Shown one piece after another: positions 8,060 to 15,930 of a stretch of 35,044 bases of DNA. The translations under genes were made by a program, and so were the position numbers. The notes under the pieces were generated by a model. It had not been told where the DNA came from. It ran no database searches and saw only the letters and a program-made list of their open reading frames with translations. Position 1 is the stretch's first letter, and each line of letters starts with the position of its first letter. The stretch comes from FEN-987 sp049521055 (GTDB taxonomy: Archaea; Thermoproteota; Bathyarchaeia; 40CM-2-53-6): contig JBEKPE010000011.1 of the NCBI GenBank assembly GCA_049521055.1, positions 1 through 35,044 of the forward strand, written 5' to 3'.

Positions 8060-8509
8060 ATGGAAGCAGTCGGGCTTCATCGCAAAGGCGAAATTGATCT
8101 CCAACAAATAATCGACCACATCAAGACACACGCCGGCTACCACGACTCGGGTGCAATAGCCTCATTCATCGGAGTGGTGCGAGGGGACGCGATTAATGAT
8201 TCAGATGCCAAAGTCACGCGCTTAGAATATGAAGCATACGCCGATGTGGCCTTGAAACGCATGGAGGAAATCAGAGCGGACATCAAGAAACACCCCGGTG
8301 TTGTTGAAGTTGCAATTCACCACGTCATTGACTCCTTGGGTGTTGGTGAGCCTAGCATCTTCGTCGTAGTCCTCGGCAAACACAGGCAAGAGGTATTCCC
8401 GGCCCTGTCTGAAACGGTTGAACGCGTGAAGAAGGAAGTCCCAATCTGGAAGAAGGAGTTCACCTCGAATGAATCGCATTGGGTCTCAACCGAATCAGCT
8501 CACAGTTGA
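8060..8509 (+). CDS. moaE: MoaE, large (catalytic) subunit of molybdopterin synthase
   Basis: A 149-residue MoaE homologue of normal length. In the family, two MoaE and two thiocarboxylated MoaD subunits turn cyclic pyranopterin monophosphate into molybdopterin in the cytosol. Visible signatures are GAIASFIGVVRG (31-42), VTRLEYEAY (52-60), IHHVIDSLGVGEPSI (86-100), the active-site His-Arg pair in VLGKHRQEVF (H108, R109) and the Lys-rich segment RVKKEVPIWKKE (122-133) that holds the catalytic lysines. A MoaD-type sulfur carrier is encoded far away in the same window (27031), so the two subunits are not in one operon. Start ATG; no clear Shine-Dalgarno. Confidence 0.95.
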   Translation: MEAVGLHRKGEIDLQQIIDHIKTHAGYHDSGAIASFIGVVRGDAINDSDAKVTRLEYEAYADVALKRMEEIRADIKKHPGVVEVAIHHVIDSLGVGEPSIFVVVLGKHRQEVFPALSETVERVKKEVPIWKKEFTSNESHWVSTESAHS

Positions 8510-8546
8510 CGAAACCAAGATCGTCTGTCCAGCCCATTCTTCAGCT

Positions 8547-8651
8547 TAGGGTGTACTCCACCCTAGGCGGGGGTGTATCCCACCCGACCCGGCATGGCAA
8601 ACCGGGTTGGGAGCTGCGCCTGGCTGGGAGTTAACCACCTTCGGTTGTTAA
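8547..8651 (+). promoter_or_regulatory. Row of inverted repeats upstream of the trmB promoter
   Basis: Four stem-loop-capable elements follow each other. TAGGGTG-5 nt-CACCCTA is a perfect 7-bp stem (8547-8565). GGGTG-5 nt-CACCC repeats the same 5-bp core (8571-8585). ACCCGG-9 nt-CCGGGT is a 6-bp stem (8587-8607). TTAACCACC-3 nt-GGTTGTTAA has 8 of 9 pairs (8631-8651). The last abuts the TATA box of the regulator gene. They could be operators of the TrmB-type protein or another factor, or structure in a short RNA; there is no terminal T-run, which argues against a simple terminator. Confidence 0.5.
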
Positions 8652-8653
8652 AT

Positions 8654-8661
8654 CTTATATT
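8654..8661 (+). promoter_or_regulatory. TATA box of the TrmB-family gene
   Basis: CTTATATT, centred about 52 nt before the TTG at 8710. A start near 8684 would leave a leader of about 26 nt that contains the Shine-Dalgarno sequence at 8696. Confidence 0.45.
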
Positions 8662-8695
8662 GGGTGGGCCTGGAGACCAACTGGCATTGGCATTT

Positions 8696-8700
8696 AGGAG
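8696..8700 (+). promoter_or_regulatory. Shine-Dalgarno that fixes a TTG start
   Basis: AGGAG ends 9 nt before the TTG at 8710 and is complementary to the archaeal 16S rRNA tail. It supports this TTG as the true start of the TrmB-family protein. Confidence 0.6.
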
Positions 8701-8709
8701 TGTACTGGC

Positions 8710-9498
8710 TTGCCGGTAACAGATAGGGTACGACGTTCGCTTCAGGAATTCGGGCTCACGGACTACGAAATCCGATCCTATACCTCTCTGCTCGAGATTG
8801 GACCGGCGACGGCGAGCGAACTTAGCGAGGCGTCCGACGTTCCATACTCAAAGATTTACGAAGTCCTCGGCTCGCTCGAGAAGAAGGGATGGATAGAGAG
8901 TGAACATGGACGGCCGAGCAAGTACTACCCAAAGCCACCTTCAGTGGCGATGGAGATCACGAGATCCCAACTTGAGAATTCTTTGAAGACGAACGAAGCG
9001 CTCATTCATGACGAGCTCCAACCGCTATATGAGAAGAAAGGGGTGAGGGAACATCCTGATATTTGGATTGTTCGCGGAAATTTCAACGTTCTCTCGAAGA
9101 TCCGGGAAACAATCGAACATGTGCAAAAGGAAGTCCTGGCTGCGGTGCCCGCCATCCCGGACGACATAGTGGAAATGTTGATTCCTCCGGTGAAGCTGAT
9201 CGCGGAACGAGGAGTCAAGGTGCAAATCATGACACTGAAGAGTCCTATGACCGAGGCCATGGCCAAACTCTCGAAGTTCTGCGAGGTTCGCGTCCGCGAA
9301 CAAATGTTCGGCGGCGGAATCATCGCCGACGGCCGCGAAGTCATCCTCCTTCTGGGTCAAGAGCGCGATGAAGCGGTCAGCCTCGCCATATGGTCCGACC
9401 ACATTGGATTGTCAAAATTCGCGAAGAACTACTTCGAATACCTTTGGTCCGATTCACTTCCGACCAAGAATAGCGTGAATAAGCGAGACCGTGCTTAA
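8710..9498 (+). CDS. TrmB-family transcriptional regulator
   Basis: A 262-residue archaeal TrmB-type regulator. The N-terminal winged helix-turn-helix (about 6-75) shows LQEFGLTDYEIRSYTSLLEI, ATASELSEASDVPYSKIYEV (recognition helix) and LEKKGWIESEHGRPSKYYPK (wing). A linker helix (about 80-110) follows, then the C-terminal effector domain (about 118-250) with LAAVPAIPDDIVEMLIP, GGGIIADGREVILLL and SLAIWSDHIGLSKFAKNYFEYLW. The family binds palindromic operators and responds to sugars or other small molecules; this ligand cannot be told from the sequence. The gene follows inverted repeats and its own TATA box, so autoregulation is plausible. It stands alone. Confidence 0.9.
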   Translation: MPVTDRVRRSLQEFGLTDYEIRSYTSLLEIGPATASELSEASDVPYSKIYEVLGSLEKKGWIESEHGRPSKYYPKPPSVAMEITRSQLENSLKTNEALIHDELQPLYEKKGVREHPDIWIVRGNFNVLSKIRETIEHVQKEVLAAVPAIPDDIVEMLIPPVKLIAERGVKVQIMTLKSPMTEAMAKLSKFCEVRVREQMFGGGIIADGREVILLLGQERDEAVSLAIWSDHIGLSKFAKNYFEYLWSDSLPTKNSVNKRDRA

Positions 9499-9562
9499 AC
9501 TCCCGTCGAAACCGGTGCCGGCGATTACAATGCTATCAATACAGTCTCAAGTCAGATAATTG

Positions 9563-10354
9563 CTACGGAACCGTCAGGCTGATAGTGACTGAATGATAGG
9601 GAACGCCGTCAAGGGCGGCTGCCGTAATTATTACCGAGTACGTCCCGTTAAGCCCAGCCGTATATATCGTTACTACGTCCATGCATGAGTGCACAACCCT
9701 GCAATCACCTGTTGAGGGAACTCGTTGTGATTTGAAGAAATACACTGACTGCACGGGGACACCTGTGACTGTTTCGTGGACGATGCCTGTAAAGCCGTAG
9801 ATGGAAGAATAGGTGAGAAGATACGAAACTGATGTTCCCCCACCTGCGTTCTCGGGTGTAGCTGTTTGCTTGATAGCCATATCGAAATCAGGACTGGGCC
9901 CGTTCCCGCTTCCAACCGTCCCGTTACTGCAAGTATCGGAATCACTCTGCGCCGGTACGACAAGCGTTGTTGTCACGGAATGAGATGCGCCAAATCCGTC
10001 GGCGACAATTGTCAAATCATATGTCTTGCCGGGACTAAGATTGCCCACGAATAGTGTGTCTGTCGAGATCACCGCTAGGTAGAATGAGCCCATCGAGAAA
10101 GCCGCAACTGGAACACCCGCAGCGGTCTCACTCACTGGCCCCGTGAAACCGCCGTAGGGAAGGTATGAGATCGTGTATGTTGCTGTACAGCCAACCTGAG
10201 TCGGCTGGGAGACGGTCAATCCGAAGTCCGCCCCATCCGCATAAACTCTTGGGGCAGAAACCTGCAGAACGCTGACAAAAACAATTACGGCAACGAAAAA
10301 GAAAGCCATCCCGATATGGGCTTTCTTGTGGGCGCTCGAAGAGTTCGTGTCCAC
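9563..10354 (-). CDS. Secreted protein with two Ig-like repeats
   Basis: A 263-residue exported protein. After a polar start, residues 13-35 form the hydrophobic core of a signal peptide ending near VYADGADF. The mature part is two homologous beta-rich units of about 95 residues: unit 1 has DFGLTVSQPTQVG, YLPYGGFTGPVSETAAGVPV and ends near LVVP; unit 2 has DFDMAIKQTATPE, YSSIYGFTGIVHETVTGVPV and ends in ITISLTVP-type strands at the C-terminus. Unit 2 carries a Cys pair (GDCRVVHSC) that may form a disulfide. There is no C-terminal membrane anchor, so it is either released or held by partners. A GTG start at 10354 is supported by a Shine-Dalgarno (10360-10366). Function unknown. Confidence 0.75.
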   Translation of the reverse strand: MDTNSSSAHKKAHIGMAFFFVAVIVFVSVLQVSAPRVYADGADFGLTVSQPTQVGCTATYTISYLPYGGFTGPVSETAAGVPVAAFSMGSFYLAVISTDTLFVGNLSPGKTYDLTIVADGFGASHSVTTTLVVPAQSDSDTCSNGTVGSGNGPSPDFDMAIKQTATPENAGGGTSVSYLLTYSSIYGFTGIVHETVTGVPVQSVYFFKSQRVPSTGDCRVVHSCMDVVTIYTAGLNGTYSVIITAAALDGVPYHSVTISLTVP

Positions 10355-10359
10355 ATCTG

Positions 10360-10366
10360 ATCACCT
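10360..10366 (-). promoter_or_regulatory. Shine-Dalgarno supporting GTG start at 10354
   Basis: Minus-strand AGGTGAT, an exact match to the archaeal anti-Shine-Dalgarno complement, lies 5 nt before the GTG at 10354. An A/T box (AGTTATAAGC, 10401-10410) lies about 50 nt upstream of the GTG and could be its TATA element. Confidence 0.6.
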
Positions 10367-10546
10367 AGCTGATCCTTGCAAAATAAGAGCTCCATATTCA
10401 GCTTATAACTCTGAAGGCTCCACGCTAAGCTAATAGAACTGGAACGCCCACTGATATGCGGACTTTTCCATGGATTACCTTTGAGCCGACCACTGCCTAT
10501 CGCGTCAACGAGCCACCCCACGAAAGCGCGTTGAAATTGAAGTCAG

Positions 10547-10933
10547 TTACGAAGTTAGGATTGAGTACCTCAGTTGGAATAGAGGTACAAGTTGCTCTAC
10601 TACCTCGCCTGATTTTATTTCGACGGTTGCCCATTTCTCTCCTCCCGTATCTTCGGCTTCCTTGACGCATTCTACAACATAGCTGTCAAGGTTCTCATCT
10701 TGAAGGACTTTTTTCTCGAAGTTCGGTTCAACCGGGAAGTTGACCCATAGGTGTTCGTCAAAATGTACCCAGACCAAGTCCGAACCTTTGACTCTGTAAG
10801 CCGGGCACCATTCTCCTGAAACTTCGTCGATCTCTATCGTTTCTTCGATATCAGGAAGTGTGCGAAGCGTTGTTCTGAGTTGCGTGAAATACTTCTTCTG
10901 TTTTGGATTAACTTTCTCTAGAAATTCTTGCAT
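10547..10933 (-). CDS. Small soluble protein, possibly DUF1801/YdhG-like
   Basis: A 128-residue soluble protein starting MQEFLEKVNPKQKKYFTQLR. The order helix (5-28), acidic segment, strand with PAYRVKG (44-50), strand VWVHFDEHLWVNFPV (about 54-68) and a C-terminal helix resembles the YdhG/DUF1801 fold, whose members have a similar length and a central 'AYRxKG' strand. The match is by eye and moderate. No catalytic residues are evident. It lies alone between a secreted protein and the geranylgeranyl reductase, all on the minus strand, with gaps over 100 bp on both sides; I see no functional link to either. Confidence 0.55.
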   Translation of the reverse strand: MQEFLEKVNPKQKKYFTQLRTTLRTLPDIEETIEIDEVSGEWCPAYRVKGSDLVWVHFDEHLWVNFPVEPNFEKKVLQDENLDSYVVECVKEAEDTGGEKWATVEIKSGEVVEQLVPLFQLRYSILTS

Positions 10934-11044
10934 GTTACTTCAGAGTCCTGTAAGTTCGATTTCAAGTCAACTTCAGGCCTATTTGAATCTGATGCGTGGG
11001 GGTTTGCAGAGAGAGGGTGAGCAATCCGGTGAATGTTGCTGACT

Positions 11045-12502
11045 TTATGAGAGCTTCAAGTATGCTTCGTGAAGTTCTGCCATGAATTTTGTATGCCATC
11101 CCTCAAACCCTTCAGGGGAGGTCGGATAATTCATGTAATGTTGAATGAGTTTCCTGCTCTTCTCGGCTGTATACCTTAATCCCCTGGCTAACGCGAGTCG
11201 TGGTAATGCCCAGAGAATACGTGCGGGGTTTTCTAGGCTTACACGTTTGAATTCTGGGTGCTCTCGCCTCGTGATGCTATCCACATCATCTTGGCCTAGG
11301 AAATGTTTCATTCCATAGTTCAGGTCATCGTTACTGAGTATCTGTAGGAAGCGTCTAAGAATTTCGAAGCTCGCCATTCGATAACCATACATTTTAACGT
11401 ATTCTGTGTTGAATTTCCAGAGGCCCTTCTCGGAAGCGTCCTTTGATTCAAGAGATTCGGCCACTACTTTGCCTGCAATCGTGCTTGCGTATAGTGCGGG
11501 GCCTATGCCGCCGGCGTCGATCGGGCGAGGCATCCACGCGGCGTCGCCCACAATCATGTATCCGTTAGCGACCATGCAATCGTTCTGTCGACGAACGGGC
11601 ACTTGCCAGTTCCCCTTCTCATTTCCCCTATCCTCAATCTCGTCTGTCAGTTTCCAACTCTTGATTACGGGGTTGGTTCTAACGTATTCATCTATGAGGG
11701 ATTGAAGCGTATCGTTCTTTCCCAACTCTTTGTTCCTACGCTCCAGCAGCCGCCTCTGAACACCCAAACCCACGTTCATCTTGTCTTGACCCTTCGGGAA
11801 GACCCAAGCATATCCGCCTGGCGCAATCTTTTGATCCAAATGGATTATGCAAATTTCGGGATCGAAGTATGTGGCATCTAGCTTCCCGGATTCGAACTTG
11901 AGGATATATCGACCAGTGGACTCCAGATCGTTCTCTTTGTCGATCTCCTTCTCGATGTGGGTCGGGATCGGGAGGCTAGTTCTGAGACGTGAGGCAGACC
12001 CAGTAGCGTCAACCACGAGCTGTGCCGTTTTCTTGAACGTCGAGTTGTCTTTCGAAGAGCGGCAATGCACCCCTCGAATGAAGCCGTCCTCCACTACGAG
12101 TGAATCGGCGTATGCTTCAAATTGGAATTCAACGCCAAGTTTCTCAGCATCCCGCAATTGACGTTGGGGCAAGACTCGGCGATTAAGCACGTATCCTTCA
12201 CCGTCGAACTTCGCTTTGGATTCGTGGTCTGGGGAATAGGCCACGACACCATGGACTGGTTGTTCAAGCTCGGGCTTTCCATACCTTATTCCAACTTCTC
12301 GTTCTACGTAGTCTAGGCTAGCCTTGCTGACTGCATCACCGCAGATCCAGCCAGTCGCGGTTTTCATGCCGGCCTCATCCCTTGAGTTTCGGTCGATCAC
12401 CAAGATCTTGAGGTTCTGGCTTGAGTGCTTTGCCGCGGAGGCCGCGGTCACCATTCCGGCAATGCCCGCTCCGGCAATGATCACATCGTAATCGGTTTTC
12501 AT
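11045..12502 (-). CDS. Geranylgeranyl reductase family FAD protein (archaeal lipid saturation)
   Basis: A 485-residue flavoprotein of the geranylgeranyl reductase family, which uses FADH2 to saturate the isoprenoid chains of archaeal lipids or prenyl diphosphates at the membrane. The dinucleotide-binding site is DVIIAGAGIAGMVTAASAAK (6-25) with Asp37 at the end of strand 2. LVVDATGSASRLR (about 160-173) is the ATG motif, YAWVFPKGQDKMNVGLGV is the family's substrate-cavity signature, and MIVGDAAWMPRPIDAGGIGP is the second FAD motif. Length is somewhat above the usual 390-450, with the extra in the C-terminal helical part. A Shine-Dalgarno AGAGGAG lies upstream of the ATG. The tetraether synthase gene ends 155 bp upstream on the same strand. 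Other roles such as quinone side-chain reduction cannot be excluded. Confidence 0.9.
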   Translation of the reverse strand: MKTDYDVIIAGAGIAGMVTAASAAKHSSQNLKILVIDRNSRDEAGMKTATGWICGDAVSKASLDYVEREVGIRYGKPELEQPVHGVVAYSPDHESKAKFDGEGYVLNRRVLPQRQLRDAEKLGVEFQFEAYADSLVVEDGFIRGVHCRSSKDNSTFKKTAQLVVDATGSASRLRTSLPIPTHIEKEIDKENDLESTGRYILKFESGKLDATYFDPEICIIHLDQKIAPGGYAWVFPKGQDKMNVGLGVQRRLLERRNKELGKNDTLQSLIDEYVRTNPVIKSWKLTDEIEDRGNEKGNWQVPVRRQNDCMVANGYMIVGDAAWMPRPIDAGGIGPALYASTIAGKVVAESLESKDASEKGLWKFNTEYVKMYGYRMASFEILRRFLQILSNDDLNYGMKHFLGQDDVDSITRREHPEFKRVSLENPARILWALPRLALARGLRYTAEKSRKLIQHYMNYPTSPEGFEGWHTKFMAELHEAYLKLS

Positions 12503-12657
12503 GCCGGACTCCTCTTGAGGCTCTCAGTAAGAATCTGTTTCACAGAAAAACGTTCAGGTCCAGGGCTTCAGTAATCTTCGTTTCACAACCAGCCTTCAGA
12601 GAGTGCACTAATGGAAACCGAAATGGAAAGGAGTTGGGGATTTTAGTTCTGGAGGTG

Positions 12658-14325
12658 TTACTTTGTCTTGATCATGCCGTTTTCGATGGTCAAGAGTTCG
12701 GAGCTTGGGGTGTTGACTGCGCCGAGCGGGCATCCGCATCCTGCGGAGTGACCTTTACCTTTCCGTAGAGTACCCTTGTAGAGTCCTTGTTCCAGGGTTG
12801 TCCCGTGGTCTTTTTCCCATTGAGCGATTGGGATTCCGTACTTTGGTTGGATAGCGTCTCTGTACCATTCTGGAATCACGTTGAAGGCACAGAATGGGAT
12901 TATTCTCATGTCTGGGCTAAGGTAGTGGATGTCGCATCGTCGTAGGCGTTCTTCGTCGTGGTTGTACTTGTCCATGAAGTGCATCATGCCCAGGAACATT
13001 GATTTGTGGTGGAACGCTCCCAAGGCGCTGTAGTCATTCTTGACGAGTGCGTTGAACAGTAGTTTACTCAACGCTAGGCCTTTGGGTTGTTTGCTTCTGT
13101 CGATGAATGTTCCCATCTTCGCTAGGACTTTGGCTACGACTAGGTACTTGTTCTTCCCGGATTTCAGTTCGTCCGCTTTCTCCTCCAGGTATTCCAGTAG
13201 CCCTTCTAAGTCAACGAAGGAGGCTATTGGGACGAGTTTGTCGCCGTCTTTGAATACGTAGGTACCTGCGCCGCACGCAAAGTGTATGGATAGCTCGTAT
13301 CGGGGCCGTTTGGTTAAGGCTTCGACGAAGTGTGTGATTGGGACGCAGCTTGGGACTGGGAACCATGATTCCCTTCCTACCTCGCCGTTTGTCTGTTCCT
13401 CAATGCGATCGATGCAGTCGGGGATGGTTATTCGGTATTTCTCCCTCTCAGACTTCGATAGTCTGCCTGTAAGTGAAACTGGTTGGAAGTTGACTGCGTG
13501 GATTACATCCATGTTCCGTTGTCCGAACCTGATGAGGCCGCCGAGTTCATGGTCGTTAATGCTTTTGATTACGGTTGGGACTAGAACTACGCCCAATCCG
13601 GCCTTTCTGCACTGTTCAATTGCAATTGGAGCCTCCCAGTGATTCTTGGGGTTAGTTCTGGGTGTGACTCCGTCAAAGCTCATGTAAACGGTGTTTACGC
13701 CTGCATTCCTAACTCTCGCTGCCATCTCAGGGTCTTGTGCTAGGTTGATGGCGTTGCTGTTGAGCTGTATGTGCTCAACGCCTTCCTCTCTGCAGATTTT
13801 GATAATTTCAGGAAGGTCTTCGCGGAGGGTCGGTTCTCCACCGGTAATCTGGATTGCATTTCCAGGAACTGGCCTTTCGGCTCGGAGAACTTTGACCATT
13901 TCACGGATCTTCTCCTGGGTTGGTTCGTATACGTAGGCGCCTTCGATGCCTTTCTTGGCGTAGAAGAAGCAGTACCAGCAGGTGAGATCGCAACGGTTCG
14001 TGATCACGAGGTTCGTTAAGCCTGAATGGCTTAGGTGGCTTGTACACAGTCCGCAGTTGGTTGGGCAGGCACATTTCTCCAAGGGTACGTTCGGGTTCTC
14101 GATACCCTTTCCGTTGTGCGAGAACTTGGCGAATTTGTAATACATATCAGCGGAACCAAAGTAAAGTTCCTCAATCTCCCCGTGCTCTGGGCAGGCTTTG
14201 CCTAGCCAAATCTTTCCTTCGCGTTCGAATACGTTTGCGGGAAGGATTCTGTTGCAGTCGGGGCAGATGCTTCGGGTTTCTCGAATCTGTTTAGTCTCGG
14301 TCCTTTCTATCTGAATAGTTTCCAT
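12658..14325 (-). CDS. tes: Tetraether lipid synthase (Tes)-type radical SAM enzyme
   Basis: About 555 residues matching the MJ0619/Tes family, radical SAM enzymes that join two archaeol-type chains end to end to form membrane-spanning tetraethers. Counting from GTG 14334, the N-terminal rubredoxin-like part has SICPDC (C24, C27) and ACPEHG (C48), then CACPTNCGLC (C88, C90, C94, C97). The SAM cluster is CDLTCWYC (C115, C119, C122), GGEP is at 165-168, and late cysteines occur in PFCAFN and AGCGCPLG. This multi-cluster pattern fits the Tes structure and is richer than in most radical SAM proteins. ATG 14325 is preferred because GGTGG precedes it; GTG 14334 is possible. The geranylgeranyl reductase follows downstream, so substrate saturation and chain coupling are encoded together. 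Confidence 0.88.
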   Translation of the reverse strand: METIQIERTETKQIRETRSICPDCNRILPANVFEREGKIWLGKACPEHGEIEELYFGSADMYYKFAKFSHNGKGIENPNVPLEKCACPTNCGLCTSHLSHSGLTNLVITNRCDLTCWYCFFYAKKGIEGAYVYEPTQEKIREMVKVLRAERPVPGNAIQITGGEPTLREDLPEIIKICREEGVEHIQLNSNAINLAQDPEMAARVRNAGVNTVYMSFDGVTPRTNPKNHWEAPIAIEQCRKAGLGVVLVPTVIKSINDHELGGLIRFGQRNMDVIHAVNFQPVSLTGRLSKSEREKYRITIPDCIDRIEEQTNGEVGRESWFPVPSCVPITHFVEALTKRPRYELSIHFACGAGTYVFKDGDKLVPIASFVDLEGLLEYLEEKADELKSGKNKYLVVAKVLAKMGTFIDRSKQPKGLALSKLLFNALVKNDYSALGAFHHKSMFLGMMHFMDKYNHDEERLRRCDIHYLSPDMRIIPFCAFNVIPEWYRDAIQPKYGIPIAQWEKDHGTTLEQGLYKGTLRKGKGHSAGCGCPLGAVNTPSSELLTIENGMIKTK

Positions 14326-14370
14326 ATTAACCACCGTCTAAGGTGAACTATCATGGCCGATCGACTTCAT

Positions 14371-14380
14371 CTATATTAAC
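14371..14380 (-). promoter_or_regulatory. TATA box of the Tes gene
   Basis: Minus-strand GTTAATATAG is centred about 50 nt before the ATG at 14325; initiation about 26 nt downstream leaves a leader of roughly 24 nt. Confidence 0.5.
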
Positions 14381-14575
14381 GGTTTCCAAACCAAAGCGAA
14401 GGTGAAACGGGGGGACCGAAAACACCCCATTTCCACCTCTTCAGCCCGCCATGGGGGCATACAGACATCGTATTGGAGGATGGATGCAGCTGGATTGAGC
14501 ACATGTGGCCGGCGGCAGGATCTCGAAAAGCAATTAATTTGACATACAGACACCTCCGATTCCGCTGGTTCACCC

Positions 14576-15058
14576 ATGTCCCAAGCGTCGAAGAGCCCGA
14601 GGGAATCGCTAACGACCATGGTCAGGATCATGATGCCTATGGACGCGAACAATTCAGGCAATGTTTTCGGGGGCGCAATTTTGCGACTAATCGACGAGGT
14701 AGGGTCCGTTGTAGCCCTCAAACACGCACGCACAAACGTTGTGACCGCATCCGTTGACAGAATGGACTTTTATTCCCCAGTCTACATCGGGGACATGCTC
14801 CGGCTGAACGCATCCATCAATTTCGTTCACCGCACTTCGATGGAGGTCGGGGTTCGCGTAGAAGCTGAGAACCCTTTCACAGGCGAGGTCCGGCATACAG
14901 GTACCTCCTTCCTAACGTATGTCGGGCTAGATCAGAAGCGAAAACCCACTCCTGTTCCCGCGCTCAAGTTGGAAACAGACGAGGACAAGAGGAGGTGGAC
15001 AGAGGCTCAGGAAAGGCGGAAGGCAAGGCTGAAGGAAATCGGCCGACGCGAGGATTGA
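14576..15058 (+). CDS. Acyl-CoA thioesterase, hotdog fold (ACOT/YciA type)
   Basis: A 160-residue single-hotdog acyl-CoA thioesterase. The family motif is clear: MMPMDANNSGNVFGGAILRL (about 20-39), followed by IDEVGSVVALKHA with the catalytic Asp, and VVTASVDRMDFYSPVYIGDM (about 55-74). The last third is a charged helical tail (DEDKRRWTEAQERRKARLKE) that is common in this subgroup. It hydrolyses acyl-CoA to free acid and CoA in the cytosol; substrate length is not readable. It is divergent from Tes, with an A/T box (ATTAATTT, near 14533) about 40 nt before the ATG. In an organism with isoprenoid lipids it probably serves short-chain or salvage acyl-CoAs rather than membrane synthesis. Confidence 0.9.
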   Translation: MSQASKSPRESLTTMVRIMMPMDANNSGNVFGGAILRLIDEVGSVVALKHARTNVVTASVDRMDFYSPVYIGDMLRLNASINFVHRTSMEVGVRVEAENPFTGEVRHTGTSFLTYVGLDQKRKPTPVPALKLETDEDKRRWTEAQERRKARLKEIGRRED

Positions 15059-15146
15059 CCATTGACGCTCCAAATACACGGCTAGGTTGAAAAGTGCGGG
15101 GATTCTTGGCAAACCTTCAACAGTCGGTGTTGTTAGTTAGAATCTT

Positions 15147-15386
15147 GTGGTTGAGCCTATGATTGGTGTAGTTATAACGTTCGATGATCAAGAAAACAAA
15201 GCCTGGATAACGCTTTCCGAACCGAACCTGGACGCATTCATTGGCCACGAAGCGACCTTCCAATTCTCCAAAACCAAGGATTTCAAGGGCAAAGTTGTTG
15301 GCGTGGAGGATGATTTTCTCGTAGTGAAGTTTGAAGAGCAACCCTTAGGCCTTGGGCAGGGAAGCCAAGTCGCAATTGCAGAATGA
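15147..15386 (+). CDS. Small beta-barrel-like protein of unknown function
   Basis: A 79-residue protein from GTG 15147, or 75 from ATG 15159 (sequence MIGVVITFDDQENKA). Alternating hydrophobic strands (GVVITFDD, AWITLSEP, ATFQFSKT, FKGKVVGVED, DFLVVKFEE, GSQVAIAE) with turn residues between them suggest a compact five- or six-strand barrel, and it is acidic overall. No cysteines, no membrane segment, no catalytic motif. It lies between the thioesterase and a PadR-type regulator, all plus strand, with gaps of about 90 and 130 bp. I do not recognise a family. The even pattern of strands and charged loops argues for a real protein. Confidence 0.55.
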   Translation: MVEPMIGVVITFDDQENKAWITLSEPNLDAFIGHEATFQFSKTKDFKGKVVGVEDDFLVVKFEEQPLGLGQGSQVAIAE

Positions 15387-15516
15387 TCAGGCGTCGGATA
15401 TTGAGTAAATCGTGTACTTAGGCGCCTGGGCGACGGGTAATTATAATTCCAAGAACAATCGCTGTAGATGGAGTATTCCATGGGTGTCATAGCGAGAGCT
15501 GCATGAGGCTGGATAA

Positions 15517-15861
15517 TTGATCAGGAATATAGAGAAGGATTGGCGCGAGCGGGTTGTGAAAAACAACCTAGACCTGATCATACTCCGACTTCTTCGATCC
15601 CGACCACAGTGGGGATATGAGGTTAACATTGCGATTCGAGACCGATACCGTGTTTACTTGAGCGCAGGCACACTATACCCGCTCCTCCACTCGTTGGAAG
15701 CAGACGGGTACATACAAGGCGAATGGGAAGCCCAAAAGGGCCGAGGAAGAAGAATCTATAAGATAACAGAAAACGGAATCAACTTCCTAGAGGCGGGCGA
15801 ACGCGCAACCCTCGAGCTCGCAAGGCTCATACAAGGACAACCAACCGCACAGAAAACATAA
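15517..15861 (+). CDS. PadR-family transcriptional regulator
   Basis: A 114-residue PadR-type winged-helix protein. The core reads LDLIILRLLRSRPQWGYEVN (18-37), RVYLSAGTLYPLLHSLEADG (44-63; recognition helix with the conserved GTLYP) and a wing GRGRRIYKITENGINFL. The short C-terminal helix gives the usual dimer. TTG at 15517 is the start, after GAGGCTGG. PadR proteins are repressors that often control a nearby gene in response to a small ligand or stress. Here the signal peptidase gene lies 69 bp downstream on the same strand, so it may be a target or operon partner; that is inference from position only. Confidence 0.88.
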   Translation: MIRNIEKDWRERVVKNNLDLIILRLLRSRPQWGYEVNIAIRDRYRVYLSAGTLYPLLHSLEADGYIQGEWEAQKGRGRRIYKITENGINFLEAGERATLELARLIQGQPTAQKT

Positions 15862-15930
15862 ATGAACATAGAATTCCTCAGCACGGAAAGCAATATCAGT
15901 CAAGAATGAGTTCGAGGCTGCGATCCAAAA

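Noticed and set aside
8560..8640. tRNA-like or riboswitch-like fold in the gap before trmB
   Set aside because: No cloverleaf or T-loop sequence and no known molybdopterin or sugar riboswitch pattern; kept only as inverted repeats.
9006..9402. Antisense frames of over 100 codons inside trmB
   Set aside because: Products lack domain-like pattern and lie fully within a well-supported gene.
14371..14733. 120-codon minus-strand frame between Tes and the thioesterase
   Set aside because: Spans the Tes promoter and the start of the thioesterase on the opposite strand; Arg/Cys/Pro-rich shadow with no domain.
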